Below, one piece after another: positions 22,648-34,000 of a stretch of DNA of 64,000 nt (position 1 is its first letter; the number at the start of each line of letters is the position of its first letter). The stretch is from Ptiloglossa arizonensis. Taxonomy: Eukaryota; Arthropoda; Insecta; Hymenoptera; Colletidae. The notes beneath the pieces are model-generated. The model did no database searches, was not told the origin of the DNA, and saw only the letters and a list, made by a program, of their open reading frames with translations. The position numbers were made by a program, and so were the translations under genes. The DNA is taken from assembly GCF_051014685.1 (NCBI RefSeq), contig NC_135054.1, forward strand, positions 6,576,001 through 6,640,000. Direction: 5' to 3'.

Positions 22648-24485
22648 TTACGTGCACTGCGTACATACAAGATGATTATGTTTTATCGCACGTTCTTTGC
22701 ATATAAATCGCGAACATTTGGCACATTTGGTAGCATATTTATTATCGTTGTCTATACGGATATAGCATCTGGATTTTTTTCGCGATTCAGTCGACGATGA
22801 TTGCTTTCGTCGCTTGAGTTTTCTGCTATAGTTTCAATGGCCAAGGTGTATGTTTTTGCAACTTTAGATGTCTGTTTTCAAAATCGCTAGCTCGTTATTC
22901 TATTAGGTTGTTCGAAAAGTCATTTCGTTTACCAAAATGGAGAATATATAATTTAATAAAATGTTTATACACTCTAAAAAAATCGTGTTTCATTTTCACT
23001 AAAAAAAACGAAATGACTTTCCGAACAATACAATATATTATTTTTGTATAACGCTTCAGCCAAAATTTACAGAAATACCTTTCTTTTGGACTTCCTGGGA
23101 TTTCTTCTTTCCCAGTCCGGATTTTTTATTGCCCATATGATTAATGCATTATAAGCAGCTAAATCAATATAATGCATAAACAAATATAGAGGCCAGTGTC
23201 TTGTGGCTCTCCGACACGAATATTCACAAACTAATTTGTCCAATACGTCAACTCCATTCTTTGTGGAATTATAATAATTTATTATGTGGGGTTTATAATT
23301 ATTTTCCGGCTCAGAAATGGAATGTTGTTTGTGAATGATTGATAAGAATACAACACATTTGCGGAGTCTCGGTGCATACGAAACTAATGTTAGTTTTTTA
23401 GTAAATAAAAAACTTGAAGAGTATTTTGGACGTGAGTGTGTTTGAACCAATGATTTCGACAAATCATTTCTCTTTTTCCGCATAGTACCCACTATATATA
23501 TATTTTGTCTTGTAATAAAATTTCAGCTAAGCTGATGTCAGTGAAAGAGTTGTCTGTTGTTATTGTACGTTCAGAATGCTTCCAAAAAGCATTAGAAAAA
23601 GGCAAATACCACTTTTTCTAAATAAATGTCAAAATTATCTAAAAATACAACAAAATTGAAATAAATATTAAAAAATAACTTACAGCAGCAATTGGTTTGT
23701 GCATCAAAAAGTGCTCATATTTTCAACCTATATTGCTCAGGCTTATTAGGCATGAACATTTTAAAAGGACATCTATTATCATCCATTTATCTATTATCGC
23801 TTTGTGGAAACTTTCATAAGATTTTTTACAGACTTCTTGAAAAATATTTGTTATTTGCTGAATTGGTGCTAGTTTATTCCTCAATTTTCTTTTTGTCCTT
23901 GTATTTCCATCGTCAAACCGTAAAAATCATAAAATTTCGCTAAATCTAGTTCGAGACACTATAGCGGAATAAACAGAACGTGACAAAGCCGGATTGCGTC
24001 TCCATAAATGATTTTTACTTTCTCGGGCTTCTATAAAATGACCAGTTATGAGTAGAAGACCAATAAACGTACATATATATTTCTGTTTTGTTTACAGGTT
24101 TCCACGTTCCATTAGATTGTTCATTATAATGTTCATCAGCTTCTTGATTCGTATAATGATAATATCTATAATCTCATGATTTATAAATAATTTGAAGCAG
24201 TCCTCCTCCGTTTGTACAATCTGACTGATTTCAGACAAACTAGCATCCTGAGAGATATTATGTAGTGGATCACTATATTTAGGAGCAATATACTTCTATT
24301 TACGGCCAGAAATAATTTCATCCCGCTCATCATTACTATCATTTTCTTCTGCAGAGGATTACATCTTTTTCAGAATCTTGCAATTTAGGTTCATTGTTAC
24401 CGATACTTGCATCCCTTTCTCCATCCGATGACATCTCATCGTTATGATTTTCTTCTCGTTGTGAAAATTCATAAAAAGCCAACAT
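22648..24485 (-). pseudogene. piggyBac transposase pseudogene
   Basis: The minus-strand frame starts near 24485 (MLAFYEFSQREENHNDEMSS, the acidic N-terminus typical of the family). It continues through FIEARESKNHLWRRNPALSR, FKMFMPNKPEQY and ALFDAQT to about 23690. After a poorly matching gap it resumes with TTDNSFTDISLAEILLQ, NGVDVLDKL and WPLYLFMHYIDLAAYNALII, then meets a premature TAA at 23067. In-frame LAEALYKNN follows, then the mariner MITE, then relics (ASDFENRHLKLQKH) and the Cys-rich C-terminal domain KCAKCSRFICKERAIKHNH ending VCTQCT at 22648. The DDD residues in TTDN and NGVD remain; the first block is degraded (IIDKW). Several frameshifts and stops make it inactive. It acted as a TTAA-specific cut-and-paste transposase. 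Confidence 0.93.
22903..23033. mobile_element. 131-bp mariner-type MITE inserted in piggyBac
   Basis: Terminal inverted repeats: left TTAGGTTGTTCGAAAAGTCA, right (read inward) TTGTATTGTTCGGAAAGTCA, both followed by TTTCGTTT. Flanking TA at 22901-22902 and 23034-23035 fits the TA target duplication of mariner elements. There is no coding capacity. It interrupts the piggyBac frame between LAEALYKNN and ASDFENRHL, so it inserted after piggyBac. Confidence 0.88.
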
Positions 24486-24633
24486 ATTTACTCGATCGTT
24501 TCTTTTCGCTGTTATACTGAATACTGCCAGCTGGAGGCGTTTGAACTCTCCACGCAGTCAGTTGTTTATGTTACAGAGATAAGAGCGAGTAGGGTTTGCA
24601 GACATTGTCGCTTCTTCGCTACGCACAAATTCT

Positions 24634-24667
24634 GGGTCAACGGTGACCTGGTGTCGTTTAGGGTTAA
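24634..24667 (-). repeat. piggyBac 5' terminal inverted repeat and TTAA target
   Basis: On the minus strand TTAA (24664-24667) is followed by CCCTAAACGACACCAGGTCA, then CCGTTGACCC. TTAA plus CCC is the hallmark of piggyBac ends. It lies about 180 bases upstream of the transposase start, fixing the right-hand edge of the element. No matching left-hand end was found below 22648. Confidence 0.85.
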
Positions 24668-25863
24668 CATGATGTGACAGAAAGTATTGCGACATACTCG
24701 TTTCTATTTTTCAGTCATCAAATTGTAAGAAACTTCACGCATTTTATACGTAACAAATTGATTATAATTGAAATAGATGTTTAAGTTATCTATACTTTTT
24801 TTTACATTCAAAATTTTCTTTCCTACACTTCTTATAGTACAAAACACGTTTCTATTTTCGAAAACACTGCTTGCGGTGATTTTTTAATCGAACGACAGGA
24901 CTATTTTTCGAGAAATTTTTACATCATTTTGCATATTTCAAATAGGAAGGAACGCTGTATCGATCGGTACTCCTTTTAAGATATTCCGTTCCTTTGATCT
25001 CCTTTAAAAGCATCTACGGTGCTAGAAAACGAAATGTAAAAAGAAAATAATCATTTCTATTAAGCCAGCGAATTTTCAATTTTATTAAAAGAATTTTAAT
25101 GCGCTATGTTTCGAAGGAACAAAGTTGACGCTTTGTAGCGGGTGGATTTTTTCATAATAAGAGGATGTAAAAGTACTCGTTGAAATTTGCTACAAAATAA
25201 AAGAAAATAGATCTTTCGTAGTAAAACTTCTTGCAATTTACAACTCGTTAACAAGAAACAAAGATTAAAAAAAAAAGTTATTACCAGATGTGTTTTTTGC
25301 TCAAAACATTACTCTAATTTCACGAAGTTACAGTTTTATGAAAATTTTAACAAGCAGATTACATTTTCAGCAGAGAATCTTGTTGCTGATTGTTGTGTAT
25401 TACAAAGTCCAATACTTTAAAAATAGAATTAACAGATTGTTATACTCGTGCTACTTCTTTCTGACGTTTGTAACGTTATACGGGAGTACGCGTGGCCCAC
25501 GGCTGCAGCTGCAAAATAGTCCTTGTAACATCTCGGTCAGCAAGTTCGATCGAAGATTTTAACACCCACGAGATACACTCGAAGGCCGCGAAAAGTTTTC
25601 GTGTATCGCCGAGCGCGTCCCTTTGCCTTTTACAGGGACGATTTTACGTATCATGGGAATTATACTGCGTTTTATTTTGCATTTGAGTGAGCTTGCAGAA
25701 AATTCTTTTTACACTGGTATTCCGTACCTTATTGATTGCTCGGCGTATCTAGCAAGTACACGTAAAACGTAAAATACGACGGTTTAACAGTTTTGTTGTT
25801 GTATGCAGCACTAAAGATTGCGTGGCACGTGTAAAGTTACATGGAACTATTCAAATCAAACAA
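24668..25863. other. Noncoding stretch
   Basis: AT-rich, with a CpG-containing patch at about 25480-25640 (includes GGCTGCAGCTGC, an E-box palindrome) that could be regulatory. No credible gene. Confidence 0.4.
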
Positions 25864-26305
25864 TGTAATTTCTGTCTTCGTAATTTTAATTTCAAATAAA
25901 AGCAAATGCAGACATTCAATATTTATTTCTTAAGTTATTTATGAGATCGGTTTTAGTCACTGTTGTGTCAAGTCAACGTAAATAAGAAAGTATTGTTTCT
26001 TATACATATGTTTCTATTTTTTTGAACCAATCTCGTGTTAGTACTTCAAAAGAAAAGATTTTAAATTTGTGTAGATTGTGTAGATGTAATTTCTGTCTTC
26101 GTAATTTTAATTTCAAATAAAAGCAAATACAAATATTTAATATTTATTTCTTAAATTATTTATGAGAGAATGGATCGATTTTAATCACTGTTGTAGTCAA
26201 CGTAAATAAGGAAGTATTGTTTTTTATACATATGTTTCTATTTTTTTTTAACCAATCTCGTGTTAGTACTTCAAAAGAAAAGATTTTAAATTTGTGTAGA
26301 TATTC
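25864..26305 (+). repeat. Tandem duplication, 221-bp period, two copies
   Basis: Copies begin at 25864 and 26085 with TGTAATTTCTGTCTTCGTAA and both run through TCAACGTAAATAAG to AAGATTTTAAATTTGTGTAG. There are a few substitutions and small indels between them. No coding function. Confidence 0.93.
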
Positions 26306-27189
26306 GGTTTAAGCTAGTTTAAGTTATTAATTTTTATTGTTATGTCTACAAGTAGACATAAAACTAGTCTTTAGAACTAAATAAATTTGAATGTTTAACA
26401 TTTTTGCGTACAATGATGTAGTATCATCATATACATACGTTTCTACCTACTGGGTCTTATGTTATAACTGATATTTAGCCATTGACGTAGTATGAACTAC
26501 GTCAGTTTTATATATTTATAAGCAACGATGTACGAGTGTTGCTGGATGACGTGATAACGTCTTCTTTTGGTTTATCATAACTGTTTTGTACTTTCAATCT
26601 ACATGAAAAAAAGTCTGACTTTTGACAGGTATGTTGCCACACACTAATCAGATACTTAATACTGGTATTATAGCAACAGAGCTATTTACATGGAAACTGA
26701 TGTTACATCGAAACCGATTATTACCAAAAATCGAAATAAATATCGGTATTATTTCGGTTTTCCTATTTATTGTGGAAATGTGGAAATTGTTAGTCCGACG
26801 AGTCTTTACGCTCTCGTTACCATACTCGATGGACCGATCTTCATTTATCGATATTCTATATTTTCTTTACCCCTATTTACTATCCCATTCTCGTTTAAGG
26901 TATATCAACGTTTCGATGATATTCTATTCTTAATTTTTTTTCCATTCATGAGAGTGGTAAAATTTACCGAGTACTCAAAGGAAAAGAAAGAACACGCGCA
27001 AAATTTAGTGAATTTTATCTCCATTTTTGAATATAATAATAATATAAGTGATAGAATTTTAAAAAAGTGAAGTGTTTTGAAGTTTACTTCACTTCTTAAA
27101 AAATTACTTTGTATACACGATATCGGTACAGAAAATATAATAAAGCTTGCTCGAGTAACCCTATCTGTCATTTTCTAATTTTCTAATAA
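26306..27189. other. AT-rich noncoding stretch
   Basis: Overlapping frames of 103 and 126 codons at 26622-27070 have low-complexity, AT-driven composition and no recognised motif, so I do not call a gene. Confidence 0.4.
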
Positions 27190-28318
27190 TTATAATACGA
27201 CTTTTCCAATGCATCTTTCAATAGCAGCAATTCCTGGCAGTTTTTCTTTTTGAACGTAATGATTACTTACAGGTAATCTTTCAACTGATCCTTTACCAGT
27301 TAATGCGGCAGCAGTTTCCTATCTTAGCGAACAATTATAATTTTTGGCAAATTTTCTTGAAACGATTCAAGTAATTTTTTAGTCTTCTTTGCTCGCAATT
27401 GATGGAGCGGTAACATTGAATCGAAGACCGATTAACAATCAAATCATTGAAATTATTTTGTAATGCTTTAGCAATAGGATGTATGATGCAAATTGCATCT
27501 CGATCACTTACTTTAGAGTTATCTAATATGGTGACAAGTTTTGCATTCATAACTTGTTGCCTTCCTCTCGACCTTTTTAGTTGACTCGATCACGCTTCGT
27601 CAAAAAAATCAGGCACATCTATGATACGATCTTCGAGTGTGAATTGCATGGAAATTTCTTATTCATCCTTAGATAAGGTTGACTCGAGTTGTATAAAACC
27701 TGTAATATACGAAAAAAAATTACATTAAACCTGCAAATGGTTTAAAACACATTCGGAATTAAAAATATATTTGAGAAATATATCTACCTTCTACCATTTT
27801 GCTATTGCAATAATTTCTTGCTATCGTGACTCTAGTCTTTTTATTTGAAATGTTTTTCGTGGCTTCTTTTTCATTAAACTTTTATTTGCTGCAATCATTG
27901 AACCTTGTCTTCATTTTTCTCTTCCATTCTTGTTGCCAATTCTGATACAATTCTACAGGGTGGATCAACTTGGTATGATGTAAAATTTTCATAAAATTTT
28001 GTATGATGAGCAAAAAAAAAAAAATAATAATAATTAAATCTTACAAAAGTTACAAATTTTTAAAAAGAGTCAATCAAAGTTCGTTCTGCTTGTATTAATT
28101 TTGTTATCAAAAGACAACTTCTTTTATCACAATTACAGCACTCGATCGAAGGTCTAATTGTACTTTCTGTAAATTATAAAATAATATTCGCAAAACTTGA
28201 GCATTACTAGGAAGCTTGGTCCCAATAATTTGACTTTCGTAATGGTCTAACAGATATATTCTATCAGCCCTTCTAGTTTCCATTTCTTCTATATTAATTC
28301 TCTCTCTTTGAACATCGT
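27190..28318 (-). pseudogene. Relic of a multicopy arthropod protein family, likely element-derived
   Basis: Minus-strand pieces in order: RRADRIYLLDHYESQIIG and KLPSNAQVLRILFYN (28283-28108), a gap, FIQLESTLSKDE near 27680, then KLVTILDNSKVSDRDAIC with ALQNNFNDLIVNRSSIQCYR (27550-27335), and finally ALTGKGSVERLPV ending in GIAAIERCIGKVVL (27300-27190). From memory these blocks (KLPSNxQVL, SDRDA, INRSSI, LTGKxxVxRLPV) characterise a predicted protein repeated in many insect genomes and usually treated as transposon-derived. I cannot name its superfamily. A possible GT-AG intron separates the MVEG and FIQL segments (27690-27790). Stops and frameshifts make it inactive. Confidence 0.65.
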
Positions 28319-28502
28319 TCTATGAAACACACACCTTGAACTTTCAGCACGAATTAAACCAGAAACGCTTACTGTTACTAAGGATGGTCAAGTAGGACTC
28401 CCTTTACAATAGTAAAAAGACCTTTCTAAACAGAGAAAGGAGAAGGGTACTTGATAGAATCCCTAAAAGAATGCGCTTCGTATCTCAGGTAGCTAATACA
28501 GG

Positions 28503-28523
28503 TATATATATATATATATATAT
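28503..28523. repeat. (TA)n microsatellite
   Basis: About ten TA repeats. Confidence 0.95.
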
Positions 28524-30530
28524 TGTGGGAAGCAATACACCATGCTTTTAATATATATTTATGAAATTGTATTTTTATTAAAAGAAATGGTCGCACATTT
28601 TTAAAATAACGAGATACAAGCATGTCCAAAATTGACATAAAATTGTTATAATTTTGAAACTTTGACATCGATGCGGCACGCGTTCTTATTGACCAGTTAA
28701 TCTAAAATTTTGCACATATAATTTTTTTACTAGGTGGCATAATTAAAGGGTTAAAGTAAACAAAAATTAAAAGTTAAAATTTAAGAACCATCCCATTAGA
28801 CACGAGTGGCCAGTTAATTTTTTTTGTATTATAAATAGGAAACTCTAATTATTATTATGACGCAAAAAAGGATACCTTGAAGTATGACAAAATGGTTAAT
28901 AATGTGTTACGATTATTATATTCTTATAATTTTGTCAATAAATTACTGCGTATTTTCAAGTATTAATCACAAAAATAAAAGCAACGAGGGAGTATATATT
29001 ATGAGTAAGTATAGTTCATACCAACCTGGAAAACACTTGTAAGAAAACATTAATAGTATATTTCTATTTTGCTTTCTACAAGTATAATATTATGAAGGCA
29101 CAACCGAAAAATATCGCTATATACATTTTGATATAATTCACTAATACGAATAAATGAGAATTGAGAAAAAGCATAATCGTATAAAAAGGTACTGGTTAAT
29201 AAATACTTAGCAAATATATAATGGTATTCATAATCAATGAAAAACTATTTTGTTTACTCCCAACTGATTCATTGATCTAAAGAGAGCAAACAAGAATATA
29301 CTTTTTCAATTACATATTGAATTGGTAATAATTAAAGATTATAAACTAGACGAATTTTGATGACGATCTTCTGTGATATTTTCCGATGCATTTTGGGTGC
29401 AGCAGATGTTGCAAAGCTACATACCGGAGGTTGGAACATAATTTTTGACCAAAGTCGTGACGTGATCAAATTTCAACGATATTAATTTTCTTTTGTTGTT
29501 GAAAAGTGTACCTATGCCCACAGTAAGGGAAATACTAATATCGGGTTTAAGAATATGAAACTAGGTGTACACGGGGCAACCAGCAGTTTTACTACATGAA
29601 ATCTGAAGCGTTTTTGAAGAACCATACACGGAAAGTCTGTATTTTGATATAGGTGAATATATTTTTTTTTATTTGAATTTAATGTTACGTATTTTTTCGA
29701 TGGCCAGTAATACGATATAAAATATAGCAATAAAAAAACAAAAATATGTTCAAATTTAAATAATTTAATTAGAATTAAATTTACTGACTTTTTGGGTGTA
29801 TAACAAACAGGTCTTCTACGAAATTTACATGTAAAGGTTGCATGACTCTCTGTTTTGACAATGGTTTAAAAAGAACTTAAATTTAAGTAAACTGAAGATT
29901 GGTATTAAAATTATCGTGTAGCAGATGGCGATTTTATTCCAGAAATTATCTCGAGGTCCTTAACAATAAAAGAGAATAAACATAACGAAAGTAAGCGAGA
30001 AAGAAGCAGTTTTAATGCTTGTTACAGTTAGGGATACTTGCTGCATAAGAAACGTTATTTATAAATAGTTGAAGGGCTCAATTTATTATACGAGTTACTG
30101 GGGTGTTACTGGAAAAACTTTTTTTTCTTATTTTATACCTATACGTCAGAAACATATATAATGAATATATATTGTTAAAAAGTATTCGTAATGAACGTGT
30201 GTATTATGTTTGTTATCCAAATCGGCCTTATAAGTTTTAATAAGTGTTAAATCTGCTGCACATAAGAAATTATCATAAAACGATTTATTTTGATCGCGAA
30301 TGTAATTTTCATCGATTGCACACTACTTGTACATTTGGAGTAACCGAGTAATGGTTCCTATAGATTTACACACAAATCTTAATAACTGCATTCTATGCAA
30401 ATTGCGATTAATACGTGGGAATGGAAATTGAACATCAGTAGTAACCGAAAATTGTAAGTACTCAAGTTTACAATTAAAAAGATCCTCGCATATAATCATC
30501 AGCAGTCGATTTGAATTTCGCGTTATTTTT
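28524..30530. other. AT-rich noncoding stretch
   Basis: About 2 kb with no recognised gene or long repeat. Confidence 0.45.
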
Positions 30531-30568
30531 AAAACGTCAAACCGATTAATTGGTAAATTTTTGCCTCA

Positions 30569-31070
30569 TCACATATTGGTTGCCTCATCGGTGAATAGGA
30601 TGTTTCGTAGGGAGAATGAGTTATCGTTTATTTTACTTGAAAGCTACTGATAATATCGTAGGCGAGTTATGAAATGGATTCTGTGTAACTCCCGAAGAGA
30701 CACTTGGTACGGATGGTATTTGTTTTCATGAAGAATTCGGAATATATTTCGGTAACTTTGTATACCCAAACCTTGTAAAATTTGTCGTGTGTTAGCATGT
30801 AGGTTTAATTTTATTGCTGTTAAAACAGCAATGTTCTTTTCTTTATTAGTCATCAGTTTCCCATTTTATGTAATAGCTATCACGGTTACATAAAGAGTGG
30901 CATAATTTAAAAAAAATTCGTGGTAGCGGTTGATTTCTTTCAGTAAACTTTTGAACGTAATGAACTTTAGCTTTCTTTTAGCGATTTCATCACAAGCACC
31001 GTAAACAAGGATCATATATAATTTTTCAAGGTCATTAAACTTCATTTCTAATTTCTTCCGTTTAATGTGA
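30569..31070 (-). pseudogene. Tc1/mariner-like transposase relic, N-terminal half
   Basis: Minus-strand fragments: DLEKLYMILVYGACDEIAKR (near 31040-30980) matches the 'MVLIYGECxxNxRxAxxxY' opening of these transposases. After a gap comes the helix-turn-helix part NLHANTRQILQGLGIQSYRN, followed by IFRILHENKYHPYQVSL and RELHRIHFITRLRYYQ (30853-30647). A frameshift later NILFTDEAT carries the first catalytic Asp, and a stop follows at 30569. The remaining catalytic half is missing. It is the same family as the C-terminal fragment at 19.45-19.69 kb, but opposite in strand and 11 kb away, so the two are separate copies unless an inversion split one. Confidence 0.75.
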
Positions 31071-34000
31071 AATTCACTTTGACAAAGTACCGCAGTTCTT
31101 TTTACACGTGTTGTTTCGAGGTCAGTGTGTTTCGTTTGGCAATCGGTTTTTGTTATTTTCGGCTTTCTTTTCCTAAACACATGCAGATAAATTCCAGTAC
31201 ATTCGGAACGTGACGACGAAGAATACGATTACAAGAAAGAAATCAACAAGCACCATTTCGAACACGAACAATGTTTTTGCAAATATCTCTAAAGTTAAAT
31301 ATTAAGTTTATAACAAATAAAGGTTGATTCTTTCTTATAGAAAATACATTGCTCTTTTAAATTCTTATTAAAAAAAGTACATACATATTTCGTTACAAAA
31401 ATTCAAGGTTATCTTGATAATTCATAAAAAAAAAGTATGTTATTTTAAACAATCGTTTCAGCATCATATGTTTTTTTCGATACTGTGGAATTTCGGTGTA
31501 AAATATTTTTTGTAGAACACATACTTCAGATATTATTCGTGGTGAACAAGTTATGTAACTCACTCTGTATAATCTTGTATTGTTCTTTAAGGGAAGTCTT
31601 GAGGTTTTGCTATCGATGGGAACTTTATCTTTATTCATTTTTATGTTAAATCAGAAAAATTAAATCATCGAAATCTGGTAATGCAAAAGGTAGATGGGTT
31701 CAACTGCAGAGAGTGGGATTTCTAAGTAGGTATGTTTAACGATGAATTTCACCTTTATTTTTAGTCAGTCCACTTCGAATTGTACATTCTCTCATTTATC
31801 AGCGTCTCTGCTCTCTCTATACACTTTTAAAACGTTCATACATTCCTATATCCTTCCTTTATCAATATTATATTGAATCAGACATAAAAGGAGAATTGAT
31901 TCTTCAGTCATTCTTTCGTCAAGAATAATATTATTAGTATTTTTAGCCTCCTGCGTCACGAAGGGAGTAGCGTGGATGCTCGAATTAGATCAACAATCTT
32001 ATCAGACCAATAATAGCATTATATGTTATATGTTATTGCGTGAGCACGAATTCTAAGTGTTGTTAAATATACATGTCATATTGGGAACAGTAGAGATACA
32101 AGATTCAGTTTCGAAGAATTCCCATAATATTCGGGAACTTTACACCATTTTAACTATAGATTGGATTAAATTAATTTTAACAATGTTTCTTTTAACTCGA
32201 TCGACTATCTTTAATTTTGAAAGAAATTTGAATGTTTTAATACGAATTAAGCCCGATTTGGCTGTAGAAAAGACTTCGCTCTTTCATCTTGTTTTTACAG
32301 AATGCAATGTTCCTGTACTATATTATGTTTTTGATGTTCCTCTTTGATACGTCGTTAGTCGTTAAGTGTATAAATAAAAATAAAGAAATATACAAATGAT
32401 TGAACCTGCTAGAGAATTTCTAAAACATGTTCGTTATTCTGTGAAAATAAAATTGGATGAAGTCTGTCCTGAATAATATTAGTCGGGGACTATCGGTGCC
32501 ATTTTTTTCTATTTTTCGAAAATCACGGATACAGTGTGGAATTTTCCAAAGAGGTTTATTATAATAATTATTTATTTGTTTGCCTGTACATTGAAATTTC
32601 CATAAAATTTATTTTCTTCTTTGTTAATAATATTTCACACATAACTACATTCATTGAAACTTTACTATAAAGCAGTTTGAAGTTTCGGGTGTGTGAATAA
32701 TCAAACGAAGCAGGCGCTGTGCATATAAGAGAAAGGAAAAAGTCAGTATATTAAGACAGGAAGTTGTATTGTATTTCGTTAATTAATCGGCCTTACGCAC
32801 GTTATGTTAGAACACGAAATATTCCATATATAAACTATGCTCAGCTTTGTTAAAGAAAGAAGACGTCGAGAATTGGTGTCACAGACGAACAGTTTTGATC
32901 CTCTTTCCTTTCCGTGGCTTTTGTAATCACTCGATCTTTCAACCCTCCAACCACTTTATCGATCGTTAATTCACTCGTTTCAGAAATATCTTCCTATCTC
33001 GGGGTAGGTCAGACTCCGAGGGACTACACCGAGGGACTGGAAGTAATGATCTGACGTGGGATACTCGATAGACGATATGGATTGCATCATCAATAAGTTT
33101 TCTAACGTTATGCGATATTTCTTTTCTTAAAATATATGTGACCATTTTACGTGCTTGATATATTACGGATATACATGACAATTTGAGATGCTCCTCGAGC
33201 TCAATCAATACATGTGCGTATGTACGTATATTGTTAGACATTCAATCGTAGGATATGCTGAAAAAAATACGTCGAGCTTACAATTCGTATCCTGAAGATA
33301 TTATGTATAACCTTCATGAAAATAGATGGAAACGACTTACTAAGTGCATTTACAGAGGCCGAAAAATAAAGAAATTTTGTGATTGTTAACGTTTCTTCTA
33401 TTTCTCTTACTGTTTCTCAAGAAATTGTATTTCTTCTATTAAATATCGTAATTCTAAATAGAGTTACTTTTGTTTCAACTTTATCTTCTTTTATTTAACA
33501 TAAATTTAATACAGGTTTTTACTTTTTGTTACTCGTAAATTGACCGAGGTTAATATTATTGCTGTAAAAAGAAGTACGTAACAGATGAAGTTGCTGTTTT
33601 GGTTTCGCAAACAATTAAATAAAGGACGCTGAAAGACCACGTTGTTTTCTCTCATATATCTACTGCTGCGTTCAAATCCATAGAACAGTATTCTGATTTA
33701 GAAGTACCACCTGCGTTATATTAGAAGTTTACGTAACCTGCGGCTACATCATACATTTGCTTCGTTTTTATGCCGCGCATCATGCATGCAGTCTACATGA
33801 GTGCACGTCTTTTATTACTTTGCAATTCCTTTAGCCACATTTTCAAAGAAATATGGTTGACTCGACCGATCAATTTAAATCGGTTAAAATAAAAATGTAT
33901 AAGTCATTATTTTGAACGATCTTTTTAAAAATGTATAAAATTCAGCCTGATCAACTACGAAAACTAGATCGTTCAATAGATCCTTTTATTATTATTTCCT

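Noticed and set aside
23639..23683. GT-AG intron-like segment inside the piggyBac relic (GTAAGT to TTTTAG on the minus strand)
   Set aside because: Only 45 bases long, shorter than usual insect introns, and the flanking blocks do not join cleanly when it is removed.
26622..27070. Overlapping 103- and 126-codon plus-strand frames
   Set aside because: Composition is AT-driven, no motif is present, and a minus-strand frame overlaps equally well.
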